Made by a program: the position numbers and the translations under genes. From Flavobacteriales bacterium (lineage in GTDB: Bacteria > Bacteroidota > Bacteroidia > NS11-12g > UBA955), in contig NSIM01000014.1 of assembly GCA_002737705.1 (NCBI GenBank), positions 1 through 41,978 on the forward strand: a DNA stretch of 41,978 bases, read 5' to 3'. The notes below the pieces were generated by a model that saw nothing but the letters and a program-made list of their open reading frames with translations, had not been told where the DNA came from and searched no databases. Positions 8,471 through 17,137 of the stretch are shown one piece after another (the first letter of the stretch is position 1; the number at the start of each line of letters is the position of its first letter).

Positions 8471-9244
8471 CTATTGAAGCGTAAATCTAACAGGCTGAGT
8501 GATTTCGATTCTCACGGGATGTCCGTTCATCATTCCTGGTGTCCATTTTGGCATCAGAGATATTACTCGTATAGCTTCTTTTGTAAAGCCAGGGGCACCC
8601 GCAACTTCTTTTGCCGCCTTGACATTTGCGATTGTGCCATCCTTTTCTACAACAAAAGAAATATAAACAGTCCCTTGCTTTCCCTGATCTTTTTCTGCGA
8701 AGGGATATCTTACATTTTTTTTAAGATAGGCCTGAAATCCATCTTTTCCGGAAAAATCAGGCATAACCTCTGCGAAAGTAAAAATTTCTTCTACCACTTG
8801 CTCAACAGCAACATCTACAACAGGAGGCCCCTCTTCTTCTTCGCCCTCTTGATTTACAATTCCAATTTTTTTTGTTGTGTCGTTTTGTAATGGAGGATCC
8901 ACCTCTTTTTCAGTAATTTCAGGTGTTGTAAATTTGAGCACTTTTGTTAATGGCGGCGGTGGTGGTGGCGGTGGCGGTGGTGGTGGTGCGTCTTTGTTTA
9001 CAGGCGGGGCGTCTTTTAAATTAACCTGTGTTATTTTTTCTTTTTTTACTTGTTCAACAGACTCCCTGCTTATGAAAACAAAAAAGAAGATTAAGAAAAT
9101 GAAACCAATTGTAGCAGACCCGCCCGCAATAGCAACAACCTTCCCGTAATCGCGGCGAATTAAAAAAGCGCCATAATTACGATTACGATTTTCGAAAACC
9201 ATATCGTTCCGCTCTTTTGTTATTTCGTTACTCCAGTTTGCCAT
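8471..9244 (-). CDS. tonB: TonB family energy transducer
   Basis: TonB carries the energy of the inner-membrane ion gradient, harvested by ExbB-ExbD, to TonB-dependent receptors in the outer membrane. This 257-residue protein has the Bacteroidota layout: an N-terminal cytoplasmic stretch (ITKERNDMVFENRNRNYGAF), one membrane helix at ~37-58, a Pro-rich periplasmic linker with twelve consecutive prolines (residues 87-98) and Glu-rich segments, then the C-terminal TonB domain (~170-257). That domain includes FQAYLKKNVRYPFAEKDQGK, GTVYISFVVEKDGTI and MPKWTPGMMNGHPV. It lies 18 bases downstream of exbD and is clearly in the same operon. Confidence 0.95.
   Translation of the reverse strand: MANWSNEITKERNDMVFENRNRNYGAFLIRRDYGKVVAIAGGSATIGFIFLIFFFVFISRESVEQVKKEKITQVNLKDAPPVNKDAPPPPPPPPPPPPLTKVLKFTTPEITEKEVDPPLQNDTTKKIGIVNQEGEEEEGPPVVDVAVEQVVEEIFTFAEVMPDFSGKDGFQAYLKKNVRYPFAEKDQGKQGTVYISFVVEKDGTIANVKAAKEVAGAPGFTKEAIRVISLMPKWTPGMMNGHPVRIEITQPVRFTLQ
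8951..8986 (-). repeat. polyproline codon tract (12 CCN codons) in tonB
   Basis: Thirty-six bases consist only of CCA and CCG codons on the minus strand, encoding twelve prolines in the periplasmic linker of TonB. Twelve prolines in a row normally need elongation factor P for translation. The repetitive DNA could vary in length between strains. Confidence 0.9.
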
Positions 9245-9262
9245 TTTATTGGTATTAAGAGT

Positions 9263-9949
9263 TTATTGATTTGTAATTACAGCATCAGGATCTGGAGTGT
9301 CCAGCTCTTTATATCGTATTCCTGTTTTTGCAGAAAGGGCAGTTAGCTCTAGGCGCGTAATAGGTGTGAGAGCATACTTTTCAACATCAGAGATTTTTAA
9401 TTCATCAATGATATTAATAATGTCCCCGTACTTTGCATCTCCACCCCACTTAACAATAAAGAATGGCGATGATTTAATAAACTTTTCTTGTATCTTAATT
9501 TTTTCTTTTCTAAAAACAACTTCAGAGAGCTGGTTTTTTTTGTAGCGAGCTCTTAAGTCTTTCATCTCTGCAATAATTGGAGAGTTACGCCCTGTTGCAT
9601 AGCTACGAAAACCCTTTTTAGGGTCAAGTGTTGTCGACTGTAATACAGCATTTTCATCTAGCTTGCCCTCATAATAATATATGTTTCCGCCCTTGTTTCC
9701 GTCTAAAAGTAATGTAACTGCCGTTTTATCATTGATTTTGGTTGTGTTGGTGTCTTTCACATCTTTCGGCATTTTAATCTCCATCGTTTTGGACTTGTTT
9801 AAATTTGAAGTCAATACGAAAAAGGTTAGCAAAAGAAAAGCCAAATCAACCATTGGTGTCATGTCTACACGAGGATTTCCTCCGAGTTTCTTTCGGCCCT
9901 TTTTCCCGTGTTTCCCGCCACCTCCTTGGTCTTGTTGAATTTCTGACAT
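9263..9949 (-). CDS. exbD: ExbD biopolymer transporter, first paralogue next to tonB
   Basis: ExbD forms the rotor-like partner of the ExbB channel. This 228-residue copy has a Gly/Lys-rich cytoplasmic N-terminus (GGGGKHGKKGRKK) and the hallmark VDMTPMVDLAFLLLTFFVLT. Asp35 within the membrane helix is the expected proton-accepting residue. The periplasmic domain is longer than in enterobacterial ExbD (about 140 residues) and carries a KYGDIINIIDELK segment typical of the family C-terminus. It lies 18 bases upstream of tonB and 100 bases downstream of the second exbD. Two differing exbD genes next to one exbB are common in Bacteroidota. Confidence 0.94.
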   Translation of the reverse strand: MSEIQQDQGGGGKHGKKGRKKLGGNPRVDMTPMVDLAFLLLTFFVLTSNLNKSKTMEIKMPKDVKDTNTTKINDKTAVTLLLDGNKGGNIYYYEGKLDENAVLQSTTLDPKKGFRSYATGRNSPIIAEMKDLRARYKKNQLSEVVFRKEKIKIQEKFIKSSPFFIVKWGGDAKYGDIINIIDELKISDVEKYALTPITRLELTALSAKTGIRYKELDTPDPDAVITNQ

Positions 9950-10049
9950 TTTTATTTTTTATTTAAGATGTCGCTTGTCGACGAATAATTTTTATTGTTT
10001 CTTATTTGATGCAAAATCAGACTCTAATCCATAAATATTTCGCCTTTTT

Positions 10050-10733
10050 TTATTTTGTTGGCGCAGCATTAGGATCACCCTCTAATGCTGTAATTAAATT
10101 AAAAGTAAAAACCTCCTGTTTTTTAAAAAGTGCAATTACGGCGTCCACTTTCTTGTAAGACGCTTTTCCGTCTGCTTTAATTGCATAGCGCAAGTCCTCA
10201 ACAGGTTTCCCTGCGGCGCGCATTTGCATTCGCACTCTGTATTCCTCTTCACGCGCGAAACGTATCCACGCCGAGAGTTCGGCATCACGTTTTTTTCCTG
10301 TGGCGTCTATCGTGTCAATAGGCATACCTTTAGATTCGCGATTCATTAAATCACGCTGAGTTTGTTCAGCATTTATAAATTCTGGAAGCCGAGCAAAATT
10401 ATCTCCAAAGGATTGCAAAGAACCAAACTTTATGATTTCTTCTTCAGAAAATTTAACCGTTGGGTATTGAGTCATCATACTTCTTAGCATGTTGATCCTA
10501 ACTTCTTTTCCTTCCATATTAAAGAATACACGTCCAACGGTATCAATAGTGATAAGCATTGTGTTTTTTGGAAGTATGATATCCGAAACCGAACTTGGCG
10601 TGTCAACAATAACAGGTTCTGGCGCACGCATGGTGGCAGTAAGCATAAAGAAAGTTACCAATAGGAAAGCAAGGTCAACCATTGGAGTCATATCCAAGGA
10701 AGGGCTGTGGCTTGCGGCTTTTATTTTAGGCAT
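10050..10733 (-). CDS. exbD: ExbD biopolymer transporter, second paralogue
   Basis: This 227-residue ExbD paralogue has the motif LDMTPMVDLAFLLVTFFMLT, with Asp20 as the key membrane aspartate. The periplasmic domain includes PKNTMLITIDTVGRVFFNMEG and ends in a family-typical region (ALEGDPNAAPTK). Between residues ~110 and 175 there is a charged insertion (NRESKGMPIDTIDATGKK then SAWIRFAREEEYRVRMQMRA) that the first ExbD lacks in this form. The two ExbDs may form a heteromer with ExbB, or serve different TonB loads. The gene lies 38 bases after exbB. Confidence 0.93.
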   Translation of the reverse strand: MPKIKAASHSPSLDMTPMVDLAFLLVTFFMLTATMRAPEPVIVDTPSSVSDIILPKNTMLITIDTVGRVFFNMEGKEVRINMLRSMMTQYPTVKFSEEEIIKFGSLQSFGDNFARLPEFINAEQTQRDLMNRESKGMPIDTIDATGKKRDAELSAWIRFAREEEYRVRMQMRAAGKPVEDLRYAIKADGKASYKKVDAVIALFKKQEVFTFNLITALEGDPNAAPTK

Positions 10734-10771
10734 TTTCCGGTGCTGTTAATGAAAGTTCAGGGTCTGAAAAA

Positions 10772-11572
10772 TTAGTGCTTTTTAGAAGCAATTGTTTGCA
10801 GAATACTGAAATTAGCCTCGTCAATTCCGTAAGTGATGCGGTCGATTTGAGTGGTAAAAACATTAAAGGCAACAATAGCTAGACAAGAACCTGCAATACC
10901 GATAAATGTATTTACAAGCGCCTCAGAAATACCCGTTGCAAGAGCGTTGGAGTCAGGAGCACCGGCGTTAGCAAGCGCAGCAAATGAACGAATCATTCCC
11001 ATTACAGTTCCAATCAAACCAATCAAAGTAGAGATAGAAGCGCAGGTAGATAAGATAACAAGGTTTTTTGATAACATAGGCAGCTCAAGCGAGGTTGATT
11101 CCTCTAAATCTTTTTGAACTGCAGCAATTTTTTGCTCTTTGTCCATTGTTTTATCTTCTGCAACAAGCTTGTATTTTTCTAGACCAGCAAGCACAACATT
11201 TCCAATAGACCCTTTTTGACGCTCGCAAGCGGTCATCGCCTCATCAATATTACCAGCAGCAACGAGTTCGCGTATGGAACGAACAAAGTCTGTAATGTTT
11301 CCAGAGCCCTTTGCCTTCATGATTGTGATCATGCGTTCAATCGCAAAAGTGATTACCAAAAGAACAATTGTTATTAAAATAGGAACGATAAAACCTCCCT
11401 TATAAACAGTTCCGAAAATATCAATTGGGTGCCCTTTTTCATTATTGCCGCCTTCAAAATGGGACCCATCACCAAGTACAAATAAGTAAATTAAGATTGA
11501 GATAAAAAGTTCTATTACCATCATCCCGACGGTGAAGTAGGCCTGTAAATTTGAGGTTTTTTTGCTGCTCAT
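10772..11572 (-). CDS. exbB: ExbB/TolQ/MotA-family proton channel
   Basis: This 266-residue protein is the channel subunit of the TonB energising complex. It has a hydrophobic N-terminal helix (~15-33), a second helix (GGFIVPILITIVLLVITFAI, ~59-79), a cytoplasmic segment with the ERMITIMKAKG and NIDEAMTACERQ pattern, and two C-terminal helices. The first of those contains STLIGLIGTVMGMIRSFAALA and the second contains GISEALVNTFIGIAGSCLAI, which are signature MotA_ExbB segments. It is the first gene of the operon running exbB-exbD-exbD-tonB and on to the PstS-like and TPR genes. The 220 bases upstream, up to dedA, probably hold the promoter. Confidence 0.95.
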   Translation of the reverse strand: MSSKKTSNLQAYFTVGMMVIELFISILIYLFVLGDGSHFEGGNNEKGHPIDIFGTVYKGGFIVPILITIVLLVITFAIERMITIMKAKGSGNITDFVRSIRELVAAGNIDEAMTACERQKGSIGNVVLAGLEKYKLVAEDKTMDKEQKIAAVQKDLEESTSLELPMLSKNLVILSTCASISTLIGLIGTVMGMIRSFAALANAGAPDSNALATGISEALVNTFIGIAGSCLAIVAFNVFTTQIDRITYGIDEANFSILQTIASKKH

Positions 11573-11696
11573 AATAATTGTGTTATTTAGTTATTATTTG
11601 TATAAGAATAAAAAACAATTTGCAATATTAATAAAAGAGAAAAACGAATCTTTAAACGAAACATTAAAAAATTATTACCTTTCCTCTTTGGGTCAG

Positions 11697-11704
11697 CAAA
11701 CTTA
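11697..11704 (-). promoter_or_regulatory. candidate -7 element of the exbB operon
   Basis: Read on the minus strand this is TAAGTTTG, matching TAnnTTTG, 125 bases before the exbB start codon. No convincing -33 TTG was found at the usual distance, so this is a tentative assignment. Confidence 0.3.
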
Positions 11705-11792
11705 CAAAAACAATTCAATTTAAGAAACCCGTAATCGCCTATAAATTCTAATTATTAACGCAGCGGCAGTATATTATTGTGTGACACAATCG

Positions 11793-12416
11793 TTAAGCCG
11801 CCCTTTCTTTTTTCCATGTTTGAACCACAGGGATAATTGTTACCACAATCATAAAAAGCACAAGCCATCCAACATTTTCTTGCACCCATTTTATTTTCCC
11901 TAAGTAAAATCCAATTGTTGCCATTGTTGTTATCCAAAGCACCGCGCCTATGATGTTGTAAGCCATAAAGCGCTTAAAATCAAGGTTAATTGCCCCAGCT
12001 AAAATAGGAGCAAATGTTCTTACGATTGGTATAAAACGACCAAGAACCAACGCCTTTCCGCCATATTTAGAATAGAAAACTTTAGTGGCATTTAAATATC
12101 TTTTTTTAAAAATTAGGGAATCTTCTTTTATAAATAAAGCCGGCCCAAGCTTTTTGCCAAAGTAGTATCCCGCAATGTTGCCGACGACCGCTGAAAAAAT
12201 TAACAGTATAATTAAAACTATAATATTTACGCCAACCAGTCCAGGGTTTGTTGAACAGGCCATGCCCGAAACAAAAACAAGGGAGTCGCCCGGAAGAAAA
12301 AAACCGATCATCAACCCTGTCTCTGCAAATATCACTATCAACAAAAGCCACAGCCCACCGTAAGAAATTATGGACGATGGATCGGTTAACGTTTTAAGAA
12401 ACTCCCAAAATTCCAT
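11793..12416 (-). CDS. DedA-family membrane protein
   Basis: This 207-residue integral membrane protein is of the DedA (SNARE-associated/VTT) family. Diagnostic segments are ETGLMIGFFLPGDSLVFVSG, YYFGKKLGPALF, and YGGKALVLGRFIPIVRTFAPILAGA with the essential GRFIP..RTF.P..AG arginines. DedA proteins act in lipid-carrier flipping and maintenance of membrane potential, and some export polyprenyl phosphates or phospholipids; the substrate here cannot be named. The start is taken as the ATG at 12416 (MEFWEFLK). A TTG six codons upstream is less likely. The gene is transcribed toward exbB but separated from it by 220 bases, so it is probably a separate unit. Confidence 0.92.
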   Translation of the reverse strand: MEFWEFLKTLTDPSSIISYGGLWLLLIVIFAETGLMIGFFLPGDSLVFVSGMACSTNPGLVGVNIIVLIILLIFSAVVGNIAGYYFGKKLGPALFIKEDSLIFKKRYLNATKVFYSKYGGKALVLGRFIPIVRTFAPILAGAINLDFKRFMAYNIIGAVLWITTMATIGFYLGKIKWVQENVGWLVLFMIVVTIIPVVQTWKKERAA

Positions 12417-12493
12417 AATAAAAAAAACAAGCAATTGTTTGTTTTTTGTTCAAGAAAAAAAACCCCGAACCATAAAAAAAATTTATTCCAAAC

Positions 12494-14227
12494 CTATCGA
12501 CTTACAGCAAGCCTTGCAACACCTCGTAGTCCTCCGCTGAAAACAGAAATAAGGTAAACACCATTTGGCAATTCGCTCGTATTTATTTCTTCCGATCCCA
12601 AAGAAGAGCGCAGTTGTTTTATAATACGACCTGATAAGTCTTGTAGCTCAACCACAGAAGCTTCTCCGCTATTACCCCAGCGCACCGTTACCGATTCGTT
12701 GGCTGGATTTGGAAATAATAAAGGAGCTAAGCATTCTTGTTCGCGAATTCCGACATCGATTGAAACCGGCCAAGATGTAAAAACACAACCAAACGAATTT
12801 GTTATTTCTAATGTGTAAACGCCGTTAGTAGAGGTGGTGACCTGGTATAATGTTTCTCCTGGAATTGGAATTCCGTTTAATAGCCATTGCATAGTGTTGC
12901 CCGTTGTATCAATAGTAGAAAGCGTTGTTGTATTTTGAACTACGGCAGGGTGATATGTAGAATCGCAAAAAATTGCGGTTATTGTGTCTGAAAAAGAAGC
13001 GCATCCGCTTGCATTTACAGCCAGCACAAAATAATTTCCTGAAACGAAAACAGTGTCAGTCCCACCATTTTGTCCTAGCTGTGGGCTTCCGTTTAAATAC
13101 CATTGTAAATTATATTGAATAGAATCGGTGTGAAGTGTGTGGTTAAGCGAGTCGTAATAAATATTAGGTATGCCTGGGTAACCATATACATGTACTGTGT
13201 CGTTTGTAATTATTGAAGGGGTTGGCGGCACAACGATATGGTTTACGACATAGTCAACAATTGAAATATTTGCAGCACATCCCATGCATCCGTTCAACGA
13301 CATTGTGTGACTTCCAACATAATCGTCTGCCCCAAAACCAAATTCAAAATCGTCTTCATCCCAAACTTCAAGCACGTATGTATTTGCAGGATTCATATTA
13401 AGACTTAGGCCTGTCCATCCAACAGGAGGGAATTGATCAGCGAAATAACCAGATTGGTAAACAGGGTTGCCGTTTTCTTTTACGATGACAAATAAATCCG
13501 GATTTGCATCAAATGGATAACCCCAAACAGAATTTGAGTTTTGGATTGAAGCAATATTTATTGAAGTAAGTGTATAAAAATTATAAGTATTTGTGTCCGA
13601 ATACGCTTCGTAGTGAACCACATAATTTCCCGGCTGATTATAAACTTGTGGTACAGGATTTTCGGCAGTAGTTTGGTTGCTGTTTCCGAAATCCCAAAAA
13701 TAACCACTGAGCCCCGGATTGTTATTTACAAAATTTACAGTAATTGGCGAACAGCCATTAAAGCCACTCATAGAAAAACCGTTGTTGGAAGAATTTGAAA
13801 CAGCGGGATTTATTGCCATATAAATTTGAAAAAGAACAGGAATTCCTGTCGCGATAGTTAAATCAGCAATGACAGTAACATCAATTGGATAAAATCCGGC
13901 AAGCAACGGAGTGCCATAAATATTAACACAGCCATATTGACTAACCTGTGGATCATAATTGCAACCATTAGAGAAATTACTGCAAGTCCAATTTAGTCCT
14001 ACAGGTAACGTGCAGGTAAGAATATGAAAATTTGTAAAGTCGTATCCGCTTGTATCTAGCGGCATGAAAAAAGTGATATCGGTAGAATAAGCCAGGCCGA
14101 CAGTTCCCGAAGGAAGCGTATCTGGATAAATTCCTATTGAATGAACGGATGTGTCCATCACACAAGGTTGTGCAAACAAAACAACCGCATAAAAAGATAA
14201 AATAGTAAGGAGTAAATATTTTTTCAT
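12494..14227 (-). CDS. secreted PKD-domain protein with T9SS type A sorting domain
   Basis: This 577-residue exported protein has a signal peptide (MKKYLLLTILSFYAVVLFAQ). Residues ~25-135 hold a beta-rich N-terminal part with a GTPLLAGFYPIDVTVIADL segment resembling putative Ig repeats. A PKD domain follows at ~150-225 (GYFWDFGNSNQTTAENP, QPGNYVVHYEAYSD). Residues ~230-325 contain NPDLFVIVKENG and YVLEVWDEDDFEFGFGADDY, an acidic cluster that may bind calcium and resembles a C2-like sandwich. Two Ig-like segments (YLNGSPQLG, WLLNGIPIPGE) precede the C-terminal sorting domain (PLLFPNPANESVTVRW, VELQDLSGRIIKQL, LPNGVYLISVFSGG). No catalytic motif is evident. It appears to be a single gene between dedA and the symporter gene. 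Confidence 0.9.
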   Translation of the reverse strand: MKKYLLLTILSFYAVVLFAQPCVMDTSVHSIGIYPDTLPSGTVGLAYSTDITFFMPLDTSGYDFTNFHILTCTLPVGLNWTCSNFSNGCNYDPQVSQYGCVNIYGTPLLAGFYPIDVTVIADLTIATGIPVLFQIYMAINPAVSNSSNNGFSMSGFNGCSPITVNFVNNNPGLSGYFWDFGNSNQTTAENPVPQVYNQPGNYVVHYEAYSDTNTYNFYTLTSINIASIQNSNSVWGYPFDANPDLFVIVKENGNPVYQSGYFADQFPPVGWTGLSLNMNPANTYVLEVWDEDDFEFGFGADDYVGSHTMSLNGCMGCAANISIVDYVVNHIVVPPTPSIITNDTVHVYGYPGIPNIYYDSLNHTLHTDSIQYNLQWYLNGSPQLGQNGGTDTVFVSGNYFVLAVNASGCASFSDTITAIFCDSTYHPAVVQNTTTLSTIDTTGNTMQWLLNGIPIPGETLYQVTTSTNGVYTLEITNSFGCVFTSWPVSIDVGIREQECLAPLLFPNPANESVTVRWGNSGEASVVELQDLSGRIIKQLRSSLGSEEINTSELPNGVYLISVFSGGLRGVARLAVSR

Positions 14228-14287
14228 GGGAATAAATTTTAAGAAAGGTAATGAAAATTTAATAGCAACATTAGATGTATTAAAAGA

Positions 14288-15568
14288 CTAATTATTCAAT
14301 GCTGTTGATTTTTCTTCCCACTTACTCACCACTGCTGTTGCTACAGCGTTTCCTGCTACGTTGGTGGCCGATCGGCCCATATCGAGTAGCCAATCAATTG
14401 CAATAATAAGAGATAGGCCTTCTGCTGGAATATGAAAAGAGTCAAGCATTCCCGCAATTACAACAAGCGACGCTCGCGGAACTCCCGCCATTCCTTTGCT
14501 AGTTACCAATAACATTAACATCATTGTTAGCTGTTGTCCTAGAGAGAGGTCTAAGCCATAAGCTTGTGCAATAGAAACTGTCGCAAATGTCATGTACATG
14601 ATTGAGCCATCAAGATTGAAAGAATAACCTAATGGTAAAACAAATCCGATAATTCGATCAGGGCATCCAAATTTTTCTAGTGCATTAATTGTTTTTGGCA
14701 TCGCCGCTTCTGAGCTTGATGTTCCGAAAGCAATCATCATTGGCTCACGTATTAAACTTAATAAATGAAAATATTTTATTTTGAATGAATAGCAAATTGC
14801 GGGTAGCACAACGAATAAAAAAACAGCAAGCCCCCCAAAGAAGCAAACAATAAGTTTTAAATATCCACCAAGAATTTCTAGTCCGTGGACGGCAATAACG
14901 GCAGCCACCGCACCAAACACAGCAAGTGGGGCGAAGTACATAACGTAGCCGGTCACCTTTAGCATTATGTGTGAAATTGCTTCGAAGAAATCTACCACGA
15001 TTTTTGCTTTTTGTCCAAGAGCGGTAATGGCAGCAGCAAAAAACAAAACAAAAACGATTATAGGAAGGATATCGTTATGTGCCATTGAGTCAATAATATT
15101 TTTTGGGAAAACGTGGAGCACAAATTCCGCAACATTAAATTTCGGGGCACTAACAATTTTTTGAGTAGCGGATTGAACATTAAGCGCTGCGCCTGGATGG
15201 AAAAGATTTACGATAATCAAACCCATTGTAAGCGCAATGAGTGTTGCAAATGTGAAATACAATAATGTTTTAACTCCAATTCTTCCCATTGCACCAAAGT
15301 TTCCTGTCTTAGTCAATCCAACAAGGAGTAATGAAAAAACAAGTGGCGCAACAATTACTTTTACAAGACTAAGAAAGATATCGCTGAGTAATTTAAATCC
15401 TACAACTTGTTCTGTTGCGAAATTTTTAAGTTCATCTTTCATGAAAGGCGAAAGAGTATTTATATCAATATTGCCCCATATTTTATTGTGCGCGATTATT
15501 CCAGCGATTATTCCTAGAATAAGTCCCACAAAAATCCAAGTGGATAAACCGGGGAGTTTTTTAAGCAT
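14288..15568 (-). CDS. dicarboxylate/amino acid:cation symporter (DAACS family)
   Basis: This 426-residue membrane transporter of the GltP/GltT/DctA family carries family motifs in the right order: the serine-rich reentrant loop GTSSSEAAMPKTINALEKFG, the SFNLDGSIMYMTFATVSIAQ helix, the SKGMAGVPRASLVVIAG loop, and DMGRSATNVAGNAVATAVV in helix 8. It takes up glutamate, aspartate or C4-dicarboxylates with sodium or protons; the sequence alone does not fix which. The first eight bases of the gene (ATGCTTAA) overlap the end of nuoN including its TAA, so it is probably translationally coupled to the complex I operon. It would use the gradient made by the preceding genes. Confidence 0.94.
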   Translation of the reverse strand: MLKKLPGLSTWIFVGLILGIIAGIIAHNKIWGNIDINTLSPFMKDELKNFATEQVVGFKLLSDIFLSLVKVIVAPLVFSLLLVGLTKTGNFGAMGRIGVKTLLYFTFATLIALTMGLIIVNLFHPGAALNVQSATQKIVSAPKFNVAEFVLHVFPKNIIDSMAHNDILPIIVFVLFFAAAITALGQKAKIVVDFFEAISHIMLKVTGYVMYFAPLAVFGAVAAVIAVHGLEILGGYLKLIVCFFGGLAVFLFVVLPAICYSFKIKYFHLLSLIREPMMIAFGTSSSEAAMPKTINALEKFGCPDRIIGFVLPLGYSFNLDGSIMYMTFATVSIAQAYGLDLSLGQQLTMMLMLLVTSKGMAGVPRASLVVIAGMLDSFHIPAEGLSLIIAIDWLLDMGRSATNVAGNAVATAVVSKWEEKSTALNN

Positions 15569-17072
15569 ATAAAAATAAAATATTTGTTGTGCTTACTTCA
15601 ATTGAAGCCTTATCAATATCTCCAATAGAGAGAATTAAATCCGGAAGCAACCCAAGGAGAAAAATAATCACACCCGTAACAATTAATAATAGTTGATGTT
15701 GTTTGTTAATAGTAATCAACGATTCGTCAGTTGGCTTTTTGAAATACATTGCAATAATTATTTTAAAGTAGTAGTATATTCCGACGAGAGAAGAAAGAAT
15801 CCCAATAATTGCAAGCCAATTATGTCCCCCAGTCATTGCGGCAGTTAAAATATAATATTTAGCAAAAAAACCAGCCGTCGGAGGAATGCCTGCAAGGGAA
15901 AACAAAGCAATCGTTAACATGAAGGCCATCAATGGATTTTTTTTACCGAGCCCGTTGAAACTTTCTATAGCATCACTTCCAGTTTGATGCATGATGTTTA
16001 TTAGCACAGTAAATGTTGCGATTGATCCTATTGAATAAGCTGCGGTATAAAATACAATTGCTTTAGCTGAGAACCCGCAAAGGGCCGTTACACCAAGCAA
16101 TAAAAAACCAGCGTGAGAAATGCTAGAAAATGCGAGCATGCGTTTCACATTATTTTGTGCAGCGGCTGTTACATTTCCAACTACAAGCGTTAATCCTGTG
16201 ATCACACCAAGCACTGGGACCCAGAATGCATCAGCTCCAGAGAATGTCGTCGATAGAAATAATCGTATGATTGCAACAATCGCTGCGGTTTTTACAACGG
16301 TTGACATAAATGCTGTTATTGGAGTAGGCGCTCCTTGGTAAACGTCTGGTGCCCAAAAATGAAATGGCGCTGCCGCGAGTTTAAAAAGCAAACCCACTAG
16401 GATTAGTAAAATGCCTGCATAAAAGAAAGAAGGAATTGTCTCTTGTGATGTGTTTATAAATGTTCCAATTGTTTTAAGGTCGAACGAACCGGAGGCACCA
16501 TAAATTAATGTGATTCCAAAAAGTAAAAATCCAGAGGCAAACGAACCAAGGATAAAATATTTAAATGCAGACTCATTTGACAAGGGGTCTGACTTTTTGC
16601 TACCCGCAAGCACATATAGAGGAATAGAGAGAATTTCTATTCCTAAAAATAACATTGTCATGTTGGTATAGCAGGTAAGAATAATTGCGCCAACAAGAGC
16701 GAACATTATTAAAGCATAATGGTCTGTATTGGTAGAATCGTTATTAAAAAACCCCTTCGACATTATGAACCATAAAAAAGCGGTGGACAATATAATAACA
16801 GAAAACAAAACGGAAGAGGGGCCAAACGCTAACATTTGATTAAACGAATGCCCAACAGCATTTGCAGCCGTTGGAATCTGGTGCTTGCCATCGACCATCC
16901 CAGTAAAGTATGGAGTCATCACACCATCATCAAAAAACCAATATGAAATTGCTACAGCTATCGCCCCAGCTAATCCAATAAGGATGATAGGGTACAATAT
17001 TTTTTTAAATCGGAACAGCTCTGCGAATAGTGCGAGCAAGCCGAGTACAGAAAGAAGTAAAATTACTTTCAC
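15561..17072 (-). CDS. nuoN: NADH-quinone oxidoreductase subunit N
   Basis: NuoN is one of the three Mrp-antiporter-like pumping subunits of complex I. The 503-residue protein has about 14 membrane segments and the family core LFLGIEILSIPLYVLAG, followed by KYFILGSFASGFLLFG, KLAAAPFHFWAPDVYQGAPTP and NVKRMLAFSSISHAGFLLLG. These carry the conserved glutamate and lysines of the proton path. The start is a GTG at 17072, since there is an in-frame stop shortly upstream and no earlier ATG. It lies 65 bases after nuoM and its last eight bases overlap the symporter gene. Confidence 0.96.
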   Translation of the reverse strand: MKVILLLSVLGLLALFAELFRFKKILYPIILIGLAGAIAVAISYWFFDDGVMTPYFTGMVDGKHQIPTAANAVGHSFNQMLAFGPSSVLFSVIILSTAFLWFIMSKGFFNNDSTNTDHYALIMFALVGAIILTCYTNMTMLFLGIEILSIPLYVLAGSKKSDPLSNESAFKYFILGSFASGFLLFGITLIYGASGSFDLKTIGTFINTSQETIPSFFYAGILLILVGLLFKLAAAPFHFWAPDVYQGAPTPITAFMSTVVKTAAIVAIIRLFLSTTFSGADAFWVPVLGVITGLTLVVGNVTAAAQNNVKRMLAFSSISHAGFLLLGVTALCGFSAKAIVFYTAAYSIGSIATFTVLINIMHQTGSDAIESFNGLGKKNPLMAFMLTIALFSLAGIPPTAGFFAKYYILTAAMTGGHNWLAIIGILSSLVGIYYYFKIIIAMYFKKPTDESLITINKQHQLLLIVTGVIIFLLGLLPDLILSIGDIDKASIEVSTTNILFLYA

Positions 17073-17137
17073 TTGATATTTAAATTATGAATTGGTATGA
17101 AAATAGAATTATAGTGGCTCTTCATTTTATTTTAAAA

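Noticed and set aside
8877-9149. Plus-strand reading frame with a poly-glycine run
   Set aside because: It is the antisense of the proline tract in tonB and has no independent support.
11776-11790. Inverted repeat ATTGTG-TGA-CACAAT next to the end of dedA
   Set aside because: The stem is only six pairs without a T run on the minus strand, so it does not qualify as a terminator. It may be chance.
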